DNA of 64,000 nucleotides from a virus. The stretch lies in IMG/VR virus record IMGVR_UViG_3300049324_000034, positions 57,539-121,538 of that record. The stretch is one strand, 5' to 3'. Below the pieces are notes generated by a model. It had not been told where the DNA came from, made no database searches, and worked only from the letters and a program-made list of their open reading frames with translations. This document shows, piece by piece, positions 55,752-63,913 of this stretch. Position 1 is the stretch's first letter. Each line of letters starts with the position of its first letter. A program made the translations under genes and the position numbers.

Positions 55752-57106
55752 ATGGGCCTCTGATCGACAAGGCGTGGATCGACGAGGTCGCCACGGCGCC
55801 GTCGCGCCGCGACTTCCACGCCACCTACCTCACCGACCCCACCGCGATGGCCGCCGCGCAACGCATGGCCGCCACCACCGGGGAAGACGGGTGGGCGGCG
55901 GCCTGGACCTTGGCCCAAACGCTGCCCCCGGCGTTCTCCTCGCACGACGCGGCCGGCGCGCGCGAAATCCTCGCCCCCTCGACTCGACTGTCCGTACCGG
56001 AGGAAGCGGGCCTGAGGCGGGCATCGTCACGCGGCTACTACCGGAACCCCAACATCGCGCTCGGCAACAGCGACATGGCCCCCAGCATGGTCCGCCAGGC
56101 ACGCCCCGGTGAGACGGTCCGGCCCGACCTGCGCTGCCCCCCGTGCTGCGGTAGGGCCGGCGAGCCCGAGGAGTCGGGGATGCCGGGGCAGGTGTACCGG
56201 TGCACCGACTGTGGCCACTCGTGGGAGTACCAGCCCCCGCAGTCCCGTGGGCAGGTCGATGACGTGTTCGGCATTGCGCGCGGCCAATTCGGGGTGTACC
56301 TGCGGGCCATGGCAATGGTGGGCCGGGAACGGGCGGGCCTGTTCGACGGGGAGATCGGGTACGTCCCAGGCGGGGTCACCTACGCGCGCCCAGCCGGCGG
56401 CACCTGCTCGAACGAGAACCCGTGCCCGGATTGCCGGCAGGCGATCGCCAGTGAGCAGGCCGCCGCTGATCCGGAGAACACGGCGGCCGAGCTGGCACGT
56501 CGTCGCCAACAGACGGCCGAACTGCTCGCCGAAGCCTTCGAGGTGCCCGTGGAGTTCGTCACCGCCCCCACGCTCACCCAGGAAGCTTTGGACTGGGCCG
56601 CCGTGCAGGATTCGCGCCACGACGCTGACCCGATGTTCATTGGGGTAAGCCCTGACCGGACCGCGTGGGCAGCGTCGCGGGGGGCGTTCTCGGAACGGTG
56701 GGAGCCCCAGGGGTTCATGTGGGCGTCTGACCCGCCCGCGCCTGGGCCGATCGTGTCGGTCGCTGAGCAGCAGGCGATCGACGCGGGCGCGATCACCGCT
56801 GAGCAGGCCCGTGCGGCGTTCCGGGAGTTCTATGACCGGCCGTGGGGGCCGCGCCCGGCGGACCCGGCAACTGAGCGAAGCGAACGCTTCGAGCTGCGCA
56901 ACACCCTGGAGATGGCGTCGCGTAACCCGCCTACGGAGCTGGCGCTGGGGATGCCGTTGATGCGCGAGGCGATCCGCAGGGGCCTGGTTCGTGAGGATCA
57001 GCCGTCGTGGCGGGCGTTCGTTCGGGGCATGCCGATGCGGGTGGGGTTGACGCCGCTTGGACAGGTGGAGTTATTGAGGGTGTGTCGCGAGTTGCGCAGC
57101 CGGTGA
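55748..57106 (+). CDS. Unknown protein with central zinc ribbons
   Basis: 452 residues, ATG 55748 (ATGA overlap). Two zinc knuckles: LRCPPCCGRAG ... VYRCTDCGHSW (about 129-158), and CSNENPCPDCRQ (about 222-233). An N-terminal region (GYYRNPNIALGNSDMAPSM) and a long C-terminal helix-rich region with RWEPQGFMWASD follow. It is the last gene before the promoter at 57111. No family recognised. Confidence 0.62.
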   Translation: MNGPLIDKAWIDEVATAPSRRDFHATYLTDPTAMAAAQRMAATTGEDGWAAAWTLAQTLPPAFSSHDAAGAREILAPSTRLSVPEEAGLRRASSRGYYRNPNIALGNSDMAPSMVRQARPGETVRPDLRCPPCCGRAGEPEESGMPGQVYRCTDCGHSWEYQPPQSRGQVDDVFGIARGQFGVYLRAMAMVGRERAGLFDGEIGYVPGGVTYARPAGGTCSNENPCPDCRQAIASEQAAADPENTAAELARRRQQTAELLAEAFEVPVEFVTAPTLTQEALDWAAVQDSRHDADPMFIGVSPDRTAWAASRGAFSERWEPQGFMWASDPPAPGPIVSVAEQQAIDAGAITAEQARAAFREFYDRPWGPRPADPATERSERFELRNTLEMASRNPPTELALGMPLMREAIRRGLVREDQPSWRAFVRGMPMRVGLTPLGQVELLRVCRELRSR

Positions 57107-57110
57107 AAAC

Positions 57111-57133
57111 TGGTAGGGTCGGTATTGTTCCGG
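57111..57133 (+). promoter_or_regulatory. Promoter/leader element TAGGGT-N8-TTCCGG with -35
   Basis: TGG TAGGGT (57114-57119), 8 nt, TTCCGG with G in front; TTGCGC at 57092-57097, 16 nt upstream. 30 nt before ATG 57157. Confidence 0.8.
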
Positions 57134-57156
57134 TACCGCTCTACTGAGGAGACACC

Positions 57157-57369
57157 ATGGCGAACACCGCCATCCCGCACAACATCGCCGTCATCGGCCG
57201 TCGACTGAACGATCTTTACGTCCTGGACACCGACGAAGGTGACAGCTGGAACCGCCTCTACACCGCCGCGCTGGCCCAAGGTCGCCTCGACGACGACATG
57301 GCCCTGCGGTTCATCGGCGGCATGATCGAAACACTGATCGTCATCGAAGACCGCGCACCAGCCCACTGA
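57157..57369 (+). CDS. Small soluble protein
   Basis: 70 residues, ATG 57157 with GAGGAGA. Contains NIAVIGRRLNDLYVLDTDEGD and a helix with MIETLIVIEDR. No family recognised; a single-gene unit ending in a terminator. Confidence 0.58.
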   Translation: MANTAIPHNIAVIGRRLNDLYVLDTDEGDSWNRLYTAALAQGRLDDDMALRFIGGMIETLIVIEDRAPAH

Positions 57370-57373
57370 CTCA

Positions 57374-57406
57374 CTGCCCGGCCCGACTCCCGTGCGGGCC
57401 GGGCAG
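57374..57406 (+). terminator. Strong hairpin terminator
   Basis: CTGCCCGGCCCG (57374-57385) pairs perfectly with 57395-57406 around a 9-nt loop, 4 nt after the stop of the previous gene. Confidence 0.75.
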
Positions 57407-57434
57407 GCTTCTATCTATCGGAAGGATCCCGCAG

Positions 57435-57719
57435 ATGAGAACCATCGAAGTCCGCGTCCACCACGCCGACCCCGCCATGCCCATCGCTCGCATCGACTGG
57501 CCCTGGAACAACGCCAGCGACCTCGTCGGCATCGTGCCCGCGCTGGAACGTCACGGTCTGCGCGTGACCACCGACGTCCCCGCCCACGATGTTCGCTACA
57601 GCGGTTTCACTGGCCGGCTCACTGCCAGCTCGTCAGGCTTCTACTTCGACGTCGAGGCCAGCAACTGCGCCGTCCGGCCCGCCCCCTCGTACGCTGCCCA
57701 AGCCAAGCCCCAGTCATGA
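57435..57719 (+). CDS. Small soluble protein
   Basis: 94 residues, ATG 57435 with GGAAGG. Beta-rich start (TIEVRVHHADPAMPIARIDWP). No promoter of the repeated class precedes it although it follows a terminator. No family recognised. Confidence 0.56.
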   Translation: MRTIEVRVHHADPAMPIARIDWPWNNASDLVGIVPALERHGLRVTTDVPAHDVRYSGFTGRLTASSSGFYFDVEASNCAVRPAPSYAAQAKPQS

Positions 57720-58132
57720 CCGCCGGCAAGTCGACCGTCGCCGACCTCGTCCCCGCCCTGCGGGAGATCACGCCCGAGCTGGCCGCCCAGATCGACGACG
57801 GCTTGGTCCTGATCTGGTTCCTCGGTGACCCCACCGCGTGCCCGGTCGGTATCGAACGCGTCAACTGGCACGCCGTCACCACTGAAGCGCCCACCATGCT
57901 GAAGCACACCATCGACGCCATCCGGTGGCGGGAGAAGCACCTGCGCGACGCGAACGTCGCTGAGTGGGTCGCGTCGCGCCGGGCACCGCGCCTGCTCCTG
58001 TGGATCACCGACGAGGTGGCTTACGACAACGTGCTTGATGTCATGGCCATCGCTTTGACTGGTCGCATCACGGGGATCGACGTGGTGTGTGCGACGGAGC
58101 TGCAACGCGGGCGCTTCCACGTCCACCCGTAG
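57716..58132 (+). CDS. Unknown soluble protein
   Basis: 138 residues, ATG 57716 (ATGA overlap). Contains LVLIWFLGDPTACPVGIERVN and RAPRLLLWITDEVAYDNVLDVMAIA, a repeated alpha/beta pattern. No family recognised. Confidence 0.57.
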   Translation: MTAGKSTVADLVPALREITPELAAQIDDGLVLIWFLGDPTACPVGIERVNWHAVTTEAPTMLKHTIDAIRWREKHLRDANVAEWVASRRAPRLLLWITDEVAYDNVLDVMAIALTGRITGIDVVCATELQRGRFHVHP

Positions 58133-58134
58133 CA

Positions 58135-58157
58135 TGGTACGGTCGGCATTGTTCCGG
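58135..58157 (+). promoter_or_regulatory. Promoter/leader element TACGGT-N8-TTCCGG
   Basis: TGG TACGGT (58138-58143), 8 nt, TTCCGG with G in front; 29 nt before ATG 58180. Confidence 0.72.
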
Positions 58158-58179
58158 TCCCGAGTGAGAGAAGACCCCG

Positions 58180-58530
58180 ATGGCCAAGGTCGCGAAACTC
58201 AAGCACAACCACGAACTACTCCCCTTCGGTGCCTACGTCGCTGAAGGCGAGTGCCCGCGCTGCGACCAGCTCCGTATCGAGAAGCTGGCCATGGGTGAGA
58301 CCCCGCACAACCACGCGCCCACCCCGTGGGCTCGTCGCGTCGAGGGTTGCCCCCGGTGCGTCGAGCTGGCCAACGGTGCACCCAAACGGCTGTCCCAAGC
58401 CGACCGGCAGGCCGAGTGGGACCGGAAGCGCTCCGAGGCGATCGCGGCGCACACGAACGAGAACTGCCACTACATGACCCGCACCTCGGCCGGACACTGG
58501 ACCGGCGTGTGCGTCTGCTTCGACTGGTGA
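58180..58530 (+). CDS. Protein with two CPRC repeats
   Basis: 116 residues, ATG 58180 (GAGAGAAG site). Two repeats: LPFGAYVAEGECPRCDQL and WARRVEGCPRCVEL, each preceded by a His-containing stretch (KHNHELLP; HNHAPTPWA). The C-terminus ends with CVCFDW. A probable zinc protein with an internal duplication. Confidence 0.62.
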   Translation: MAKVAKLKHNHELLPFGAYVAEGECPRCDQLRIEKLAMGETPHNHAPTPWARRVEGCPRCVELANGAPKRLSQADRQAEWDRKRSEAIAAHTNENCHYMTRTSAGHWTGVCVCFDW

Positions 58531-58534
58531 CCCG

Positions 58535-58720
58535 GTGGACACCGTAGAACGTGTGTGGCGCAAGAACTTCAGCGACGCCGCCGACGCAATTCCTACATCA
58601 TGGCTATACACCGACAAAGACGGCCTGATGTGGATCTATCCCGATTACGCCGACATGGCCGTGGCGCAGCTCTACCGCAACCTGGCCATCGTTGGCTTTG
58701 CGAAAGGCTGGATGCCATGA
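58535..58720 (+). CDS. Small aromatic protein
   Basis: 61 residues from GTG 58535. Aromatic-rich (SWLYTDKDGLMWIYPDYADM). No family recognised. It overlaps the lipoprotein start (ATGA). Confidence 0.55.
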   Translation: MDTVERVWRKNFSDAADAIPTSWLYTDKDGLMWIYPDYADMAVAQLYRNLAIVGFAKGWMP

Positions 58721-59547
58721 AAACCGTCCCCCGATGGGTCCGAGCACTCCTGCTGGCGCTAATCGCCTGCCTGCTCGCCATCCCCGTCCTGTCCGCGTGC
58801 GGCAGCGACAATCCCGTGAACAACGCCGCCGACGAGTCCACCATCCGACCCGACCCCATCCGCACCGCCAGCGGTGCCCTGTGCACCCCGTGGATCAACC
58901 AGCCCGGTGAAGCCGACGGGTCCGGCTACCCCGCGTGCGACGAGCCCATTCCCCACGAACGCCCCGTACGCGACCCCGGCATGTCCGCCGCTGACTGGTT
59001 CCTGGCTGGTGTGCTGTGGGACAACGCCATGGGCCACTCCAACTTCTACTACGGCCCCAACTACTACGACCGGTACATCGGTCCCGCGTGGAACCGCCAC
59101 CCCGGCTACTCCGGCTACGGGTGGGGACATCAGCCGATCACCCGCGTCGATGCCCGCACCTACAACACGACCATCGTGCACGTGAACAAGACCTACGCGG
59201 CCGATGAGAAAAAAGCCGCCGCCAACCCCGCGACCAGCGGCTACCACTCCGCTGCCGGTAAGCCCTACAACGGCAAGACCGTCCCGAAGACCGTATTCAA
59301 GGGCTCCAATGTGCCTGTGACTGGTCCCGCCGGCAGTGCCCGCAGCTCGAACACCCCGAGCACGGGAAGCACCAAGACCGCCCCTGCTCCCAGTAAGGGC
59401 AGCAACACCAGTCCCGGCACTGGCTACAGCAAGGGCAGCAACTCCAGCAGTTCCAGCGGTCGCAGTAGCTCCAGTTCGTCCAGCTCCAGTAGCTCAAGTC
59501 GTTCCAGCAGTGGCAGTAGCTCCAGCAGTAGCCGCAGCGGGAAGTGA
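58717..59547 (+). CDS. Secreted lipoprotein with Ser-rich tail
   Basis: 276 residues, ATG 58717 (ATGA overlap). A signal peptide (VRALLLALIACLLAIPVLSAC) ends in a lipobox LSAC with the lipidated Cys28. The mature domain (about 29-180) is aromatic and Gly-rich (SNFYYGPNYYDRYIGPAWNRH). From about 195 the protein is Ser/Thr/Gly/Pro-rich, ending in a nearly pure Ser stretch (about 235-276). It would sit on the outer face of the cell membrane, with the Ser tail spanning the wall. Phage lipoproteins can block superinfection; this is inference. Confidence 0.75.
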   Translation: MKTVPRWVRALLLALIACLLAIPVLSACGSDNPVNNAADESTIRPDPIRTASGALCTPWINQPGEADGSGYPACDEPIPHERPVRDPGMSAADWFLAGVLWDNAMGHSNFYYGPNYYDRYIGPAWNRHPGYSGYGWGHQPITRVDARTYNTTIVHVNKTYAADEKKAAANPATSGYHSAAGKPYNGKTVPKTVFKGSNVPVTGPAGSARSSNTPSTGSTKTAPAPSKGSNTSPGTGYSKGSNSSSSSGRSSSSSSSSSSSSRSSSGSSSSSSRSGK

Positions 59548-59551
59548 CGTC

Positions 59552-60094
59552 GTGGCCCTCGAAATCAGCATCTGCGCTCTACTCGCCTGCCCCCGCGTGG
59601 AGCCCTCCGCCTGGCAAACCCGGTTCTCCCAGACCGAACTGGTCGACCCGGACCCGAAGGTGGCCAAAGAGTTCTTAGAGTTGGAGATCGACACTGAGGG
59701 CCTGGAGTACGGGGAGACCGACACGGACGTGCTGGTCTCCACCATCCACCCCGGCCACATCGAGAACAGTCTTCTGATCACTCACGCCGACATGGAGGTT
59801 TACGACGGACAGGAGGATGTGTGGGAACTGGGCACCTGGACGGTGTGCGGCATCTTCGAGGACAACGGGCAGTGCTATTCCGATGTCTGGGCCGCCCACG
59901 GACCCCTGGCCGCCTACGGCACCGCGTGGAACCACTGGAACAAGCGGGGCCGCAACCTGTGGATCGCCGGGGCGCACCCCGGTGATGAGGCCCGCACCCT
60001 GTGGTCCCCGACGTTCGCCGACCCCACCTGCACGACAGAGGACGCCATGGCGCAGCGTCTGGCCGAACTGATCCCTGGGAGGCAGACCCAATGA
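59552..60094 (+). CDS. Unknown soluble protein
   Basis: 180 residues from GTG 59552, four nt after the lipoprotein stop. Acidic (DTEGLEYGETDTDVLVSTIHPGH) with a WxLGTWTVCGIFEDNGQCY region. No family recognised. Confidence 0.57.
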   Translation: MALEISICALLACPRVEPSAWQTRFSQTELVDPDPKVAKEFLELEIDTEGLEYGETDTDVLVSTIHPGHIENSLLITHADMEVYDGQEDVWELGTWTVCGIFEDNGQCYSDVWAAHGPLAAYGTAWNHWNKRGRNLWIAGAHPGDEARTLWSPTFADPTCTTEDAMAQRLAELIPGRQTQ

Positions 60095-60483
60095 TCACGA
60101 TCACTCAACCGCCCCCGCTGGCCGAAGCCGACCGCTATCTACTGGCGATTTTGCAGCAGGTTCGGTACGCGCTGCGCCGGTCGCCGACATTCCAACCGCA
60201 CGACGCGGGGTACTGCGATGTTGTGCGCGCGTGGCGCGCACTGACCAACCAGCTGTTCGGCCGTGACATCGCCCACGCCTACCGGGTCGAAGCGGAGAGA
60301 TCCGGCGACGTCGACGCGGTGCTCGCCACCGCGTTCGAGTTGACCGCCCACGAGGTGGCGAAAGACGACGAACGCTGGCCCGACGTGGTGCTGCGCAACG
60401 CTCGCCCCACCACGGATCGGTTCGAGCTGTTGGCGGCTCGCGCGCTGGAGATCCGGCAGGAGGGTGCACCCGTACGGCCGTAG
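60091..60483 (+). CDS. Small helical protein
   Basis: 130 residues, ATG 60091 (ATGA overlap). Mainly helical, with RYLLAILQQVRYALRRSPTFQPHD and AYRVEAERSGDVDAVLATAF. No family recognised. Confidence 0.57.
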   Translation: MITITQPPPLAEADRYLLAILQQVRYALRRSPTFQPHDAGYCDVVRAWRALTNQLFGRDIAHAYRVEAERSGDVDAVLATAFELTAHEVAKDDERWPDVVLRNARPTTDRFELLAARALEIRQEGAPVRP

Positions 60484-60502
60484 CACCCACCACCTAGCTA
60501 CC

Positions 60503-60525
60503 TGGTATGGTAGGACCTGTTCCGG
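60503..60525 (+). promoter_or_regulatory. Promoter/leader element TATGGT-N8-TTCCGG
   Basis: TGG TATGGT (60506-60511), 8 nt, TTCCGG with G in front; 33 nt before ATG 60552. Confidence 0.75.
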
Positions 60526-60551
60526 TCCCCCTGAGTGAGAGAAGTCCTGTC

Positions 60552-61061
60552 ATGGCGCAGACCGCCATCCCCACCGACTACTGCCCCGACTGCCGCCTCA
60601 TCAACGGCCTACCCCCCACCACCGACCCCGTCGGCACCTACCAGTCCTGCCCTAGCTGCAACCCCGACACACCCATCCTGTGCTGCCCCGAGCACCGCTC
60701 CGCCGCCCTGGCCAACCTCGACCTGCCCGCCAACACCTACTACCACTGCCCCCTCTGCGACGACGAATGGGTCAACGGCCCCGACAACCCTCCGTGGCGC
60801 GCCTACGACTACGGCATGGCCCTGCTCGCCCTGACCTGGCTGACCTTCCAGTGCGGCGTGTACTTCGTCTTCCTGCTCGGTTTCGTCCTCGTCCTGCACC
60901 AGAACTACGGCCACACCCCCGACGACGCGGTCATGCCGAGCGCCTTCTACGCGTTCCTGGTATTCATTCTGTGGATCACCGTGCTGTTCCCCGCCCTGTG
61001 GTGGGCTGTCGACGAGACCTGCCGCCGCGTGTGGCGCGGCATCTGGGGACAGGCACTGTGA
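60552..61061 (+). CDS. Membrane protein with N-terminal zinc ribbons
   Basis: 169 residues, ATG 60552 with GAGAGAAG. YCPDCRLINGLP, SCPSCNPD, LCCPEHRS and HCPLCDDEW form several zinc knuckles in the first 80 residues. Two membrane helices follow (ALTWLTFQCGVYFVFLLGFVLVL and FYAFLVFILWITVLFPALWW). The zinc part would face the cytoplasm. Function unknown. Confidence 0.65.
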   Translation: MAQTAIPTDYCPDCRLINGLPPTTDPVGTYQSCPSCNPDTPILCCPEHRSAALANLDLPANTYYHCPLCDDEWVNGPDNPPWRAYDYGMALLALTWLTFQCGVYFVFLLGFVLVLHQNYGHTPDDAVMPSAFYAFLVFILWITVLFPALWWAVDETCRRVWRGIWGQAL

Positions 61062-61303
61062 GCCGCCGACCCGGCAGCGTGCCCCTTACCGGCATCCTGC
61101 GCGCCTGGCTCACCATCTACGTCCTGATCTGGCCCGCCCTACTCGTCGTCGCCTTCGACTGGGCCTTCGGCCCCCAATCCACGGCCACCTCCGTGGCGTT
61201 CCTCATCGCCGTCGGATGGGCACTGTGGCGGTGGCGGCAGGTCGCCAAACGCATCCACACCGTTCGCGTCAAAACACCCCGACGCAGAAGGGCACACCGA
61301 TGA
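61058..61303 (+). CDS. Small membrane protein
   Basis: 81 residues from GTG 61058 (GTGA overlap). Two membrane helices (AWLTIYVLIWPALLVVAF and ATSVAFLIAVGWALW) and a basic tail (RQVAKRIHTVRVKTPRRRRAHR, Arg/Lys-rich). Confidence 0.58.
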   Translation: MSRRPGSVPLTGILRAWLTIYVLIWPALLVVAFDWAFGPQSTATSVAFLIAVGWALWRWRQVAKRIHTVRVKTPRRRRAHR

Positions 61304-61509
61304 GCCGCCCCACCACACCCCCCGACATGCTGCGTCGGCTCGCCGACATCGGTGCCATCGACGACTACCAGCTCGACGACGGGCACCACCGAGTCACCGT
61401 CAAAGGTGACCCGTCCTGGCTGACCGCCGACGAGGTCAACGTGTTCCTACTCGGCTTCGGCGCCGCCATCGACCACTCCAACCGCCGGATTGGAGACCTG
61501 CTTACATGA
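61300..61509 (+). CDS. Small soluble protein
   Basis: 69 residues, ATG 61300 (ATGA overlap). Contains MLRRLADIGAIDDYQLDDGHH and an acidic C-terminal helix. No family recognised. Confidence 0.55.
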   Translation: MSRPTTPPDMLRRLADIGAIDDYQLDDGHHRVTVKGDPSWLTADEVNVFLLGFGAAIDHSNRRIGDLLT

Positions 61510-61694
61510 ACGGCCTCGACGGACTCCTCGCCTACATGCTCGCCCAAGCAGTGGGAGTGATCCTGCTGGCGCTGGCCATCATCGGCGGGGTCGCGCTGTT
61601 CCACCACCACATCGCCTACTGGGCCGCCTTCCTGATCGCCTTCGCCGTCGTCTACGGCGGCATCTTCATCTTCGAGGGGGACTGGATCGAATGA
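61506..61694 (+). CDS. Small membrane protein
   Basis: 62 residues, ATG 61506 (ATGA overlap). Two membrane helices (LAYMLAQAVGVILLALAII and YWAAFLIAFAVVYGGIFIF). Confidence 0.57.
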   Translation: MNGLDGLLAYMLAQAVGVILLALAIIGGVALFHHHIAYWAAFLIAFAVVYGGIFIFEGDWIE

Positions 61695-62113
61695 GCAGGC
61701 GTCTACTTCTAGGCGCCTGCCTGGCGCTCGCCCTGGCCGGTGCCGCCTGCGAGGTCCCAGCGAGCACGACCGGCCCGCACTGCACAGCGACCCTCGAAAA
61801 CGACCGCACTCGCACCGTGTGCACCACCGTGGAAGGCGAGCCCGACCCGCGCACCGTCGAGGACTGCAGGCTCAACATCACTGGCGAGCACACGGTCTGC
61901 GTCGTGACCCGCCCCGGACAGGTGCCGGTCACGACGTACCACTGCGGGATCAACGACGTGTTCATGCGCCACGTCTACGGCCTGGAGCCACAAGCGCACA
62001 ACGCCGACGCCGCTGACGCCTACTGCACACACCAGGTGCAGGCCCACATCGCGGAGCAGGAGCAGCAGACCGGCGGCCCGTGCCCGCTGATCTGCATGCG
62101 GCCCGACCAGTAA
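61691..62113 (+). CDS. Small secreted Cys-rich lipoprotein
   Basis: 140 residues, ATG 61691 (ATGA overlap). Signal peptide (RRLLLGACLALALAGAAC) with lipobox AGAAC and Cys20. The mature part has nine further cysteines, likely disulfide-paired. It would be anchored outside the membrane. Second lipoprotein in this arm. Ends before a terminator. Confidence 0.68.
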   Translation: MSRRLLLGACLALALAGAACEVPASTTGPHCTATLENDRTRTVCTTVEGEPDPRTVEDCRLNITGEHTVCVVTRPGQVPVTTYHCGINDVFMRHVYGLEPQAHNADAADAYCTHQVQAHIAEQEQQTGGPCPLICMRPDQ

Positions 62114-62117
62114 CACC

Positions 62118-62148
62118 GGACACCCGGTCAGCGACATACCGGGTGTCC
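62118..62148 (+). terminator. Hairpin terminator
   Basis: GGACACCCGGT (62118-62128) pairs perfectly with 62138-62148 around a 9-nt loop, 5 nt after the stop. Confidence 0.68.
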
Positions 62149-62157
62149 CGCTTCACC

Positions 62158-62164
62158 GTTCCGG
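62158..62164 (+). promoter_or_regulatory. GTTCCGG leader element without -10
   Basis: GTTCCGG at 62158, 25 nt before ATG 62183 and 10 nt after a terminator hairpin. The expected -10 position reads GTCCCG. Confidence 0.45.
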
Positions 62165-62182
62165 CCCCCAGGAGTACCCGAA

Positions 62183-62347
62183 ATGATCATCTACGCGATG
62201 CTGCGGCTGTTCGTCGCCCTAGCTGGCATCGTCGCCACCGTGTGCGTCTTCAGCGCCGTCGCCTTCGCCTACCTACTCGCCCTGCCCATCGCTGGCATCG
62301 TCTACTACGCCACCGGCCGCTGGATCCTGAAACGGAGCACCCGATGA
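62183..62347 (+). CDS. 54-residue two-helix membrane peptide
   Basis: ATG 62183 with AGGAG. Two membrane helices (MLRLFVALAGIVATVCVFSA and FAYLLALPIAGIVYYAT) and a basic tail (WILKRSTR). ATGA overlap with the nuclease gene that follows. Confidence 0.55.
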   Translation: MIIYAMLRLFVALAGIVATVCVFSAVAFAYLLALPIAGIVYYATGRWILKRSTR

Positions 62348-63306
62348 GACGCCACCGCAAGCCGAACCCACTGTTCGACCCCGACCACGAGCCCAGCGAT
62401 ATGGCCGCGATCCGGGCCGACGACGCCCTACTCGACAGCCTCCACGCCGCCCAGCCGCCCACAGGTGCGGTCGACCCGTTCCGCGAGGAACTTGCCAAGC
62501 TGCGGGACTCCGCACGCGGTGACGAACCCGAACTGGTCACCGTCGACACCGCCCAGCACGCCATCCGGTGCGGCCGGCGAGCACGGAGGCGCCGCCGCTG
62601 GTTCCCGTGGGTGTTCGTCATCGGTTGTGTGGTGGCCGGCGTCCTTCTCCTGGCGCTCACCGGGTGCGGGGTGGGCGCTATCGACTCCCTGGCGGTCCCC
62701 GCCCCGACAACCGCACAGCCTGACCCCGGTGGGCTTCCGTCACTGCCGCCGGAGGAGGCGCGGGCCCTGATGGCACCCATCGGCGACGGCGGCCCGAAGG
62801 TCATCATCGCGCCGACCGCGCACGTCACCGGCACCTACCCGACCCGCTGCGTGCGGGGCGCGGCCGATGACCCGCGACTGCCAGTGATGGCGTGCACGCC
62901 GGGCTCGGTGCGCAGCGACATCACCGACGACACGAAAGCCGCCACGATCTGCAATCCGCACTGGTCGACGAGCACGATCCGGGCCCCGAAGTCTGAGACG
63001 GACCGGCTGAAAACGATCGCGATGCAGGCTTACGGGGTGCCCGCGTCGGCGCGGGCCACGACGGAGCTGGATCACGACGAGCCGCTGGAGCTGGGTGGCA
63101 GCAACGACGTGAGCAACTTCTGGGCGGAGCGATCCGATCTGTCGGGGCAGGGGTTCCGCAACTCGAAAGACGACGTTGAGAATCGCCTGCATGCGGCGGT
63201 GTGTGGCCGCATCCCCGGTATGCGCCCGGTGTCGTTGCGCGACGCTCAGATCGCGATCGCGCGGGATTGGGTGACGGCTGAAGCGGTGCTGCACGTCGCC
63301 GCCTAG
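62344..63306 (+). CDS. Membrane-tethered HNH-like nuclease
   Basis: 320 residues, ATG 62344 (ATGA overlap). The N-terminal about 85 residues are charged and probably cytoplasmic, ending in GRRARRRRRW. One membrane helix follows (87-108, FPWVFVIGCVVAGVLLLALTGC) ending in a lipobox-like LTGC. The extracytoplasmic domain ends in an HNH-like core: TTELDHDEPLELGGSNDVSNFW (Asp-His near 243-244, Asn254) and NSKDDVENRLHAAVC (Lys275, Asn280). The geometry predicts a nuclease outside the cell membrane, which might cut incoming DNA. Activity not shown. Confidence 0.68.
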   Translation: MRRHRKPNPLFDPDHEPSDMAAIRADDALLDSLHAAQPPTGAVDPFREELAKLRDSARGDEPELVTVDTAQHAIRCGRRARRRRRWFPWVFVIGCVVAGVLLLALTGCGVGAIDSLAVPAPTTAQPDPGGLPSLPPEEARALMAPIGDGGPKVIIAPTAHVTGTYPTRCVRGAADDPRLPVMACTPGSVRSDITDDTKAATICNPHWSTSTIRAPKSETDRLKTIAMQAYGVPASARATTELDHDEPLELGGSNDVSNFWAERSDLSGQGFRNSKDDVENRLHAAVCGRIPGMRPVSLRDAQIAIARDWVTAEAVLHVAA

Positions 63307-63325
63307 TTGCGCATCCCCGCAACTC

Positions 63326-63348
63326 TGGTAGGGTGGGTGTTGTTCCGG
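63326..63348 (+). promoter_or_regulatory. Promoter/leader element TAGGGT-N8-TTCCGG with -35
   Basis: TGG TAGGGT (63329-63334), 8 nt, TTCCGG with G in front; TTGCGC at 63307-63312, 16 nt upstream. 26 nt before ATG 63368. Confidence 0.8.
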
Positions 63349-63367
63349 TCCCGACCTGGAGGTCACC

Positions 63368-63640
63368 ATGACCGCGCCGCACATCACCACCCGCTCCCGC
63401 CACTACTCCCCCACACTGCGGGCCGAACTCAACGCCTACAGTGCTCAAGACGCAGCCGAGAACGCCCGCCTATGGCGCGAGATCGCCGCCGACGCCATCG
63501 GCGTCCCCCGCGACTGGGCCATCGCCGCCTACTGGCAGTCCATCGCCGACCGCAAATCTCGCTGCATCTGTGGATCTGTTCGCCCCTGGATGCCCACGAT
63601 CACCAATCCCGACTGCCCGCAGCATCACTCCAACATCTGA
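63368..63640 (+). CDS. Small protein with Cys-rich C-terminus
   Basis: 90 residues, ATG 63368 (GGAGG site). Helical N-terminus (YSAQDAAENARLWREIAADAIG) and a Cys/His end (RCICGSVRPWMP ... DCPQHH). No family recognised. Confidence 0.57.
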   Translation: MTAPHITTRSRHYSPTLRAELNAYSAQDAAENARLWREIAADAIGVPRDWAIAAYWQSIADRKSRCICGSVRPWMPTITNPDCPQHHSNI

Positions 63641-63646
63641 CCGCCC

Positions 63647-63653
63647 GTTCCGG
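63647..63653 (+). promoter_or_regulatory. GTTCCGG leader element without -10
   Basis: GTTCCGG at 63647, 26 nt before ATG 63673. The -10 position reads CATCTG, not a good box. Confidence 0.45.
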
Positions 63654-63672
63654 CACCCAGGAGACCCGCGCC

Positions 63673-63900
63673 ATGCACATCTACCACCTCGCCCGCAACG
63701 AAATCATCCACCGCGAAGAGAACGCCGCACTCGTCGTCATCGCCATCGACGAGTACGCCGCCCGTGAGCGCGCCGCCGACCTCTGCGGTCCCGAAGGCGT
63801 CGCCCCATGGCTGGAGCGCGCCGACTGCGTCCAGATCGGTGTTGCCTTGCCCGAGTTCGACGCTCACGGCTTCGCCTGCGTCGACTGCCTCGAAGCCTGA
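63673..63900 (+). CDS. Small acidic protein
   Basis: 75 residues, ATG 63673 with AGGAGA. Contains NAALVVIAIDEYAARERAADLCG; ends with Cys pair (FACVDCLEA). No family recognised. Confidence 0.57.
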   Translation: MHIYHLARNEIIHREENAALVVIAIDEYAARERAADLCGPEGVAPWLERADCVQIGVALPEFDAHGFACVDCLEA

Positions 63901-63913
63901 CCCCCGACCACCC

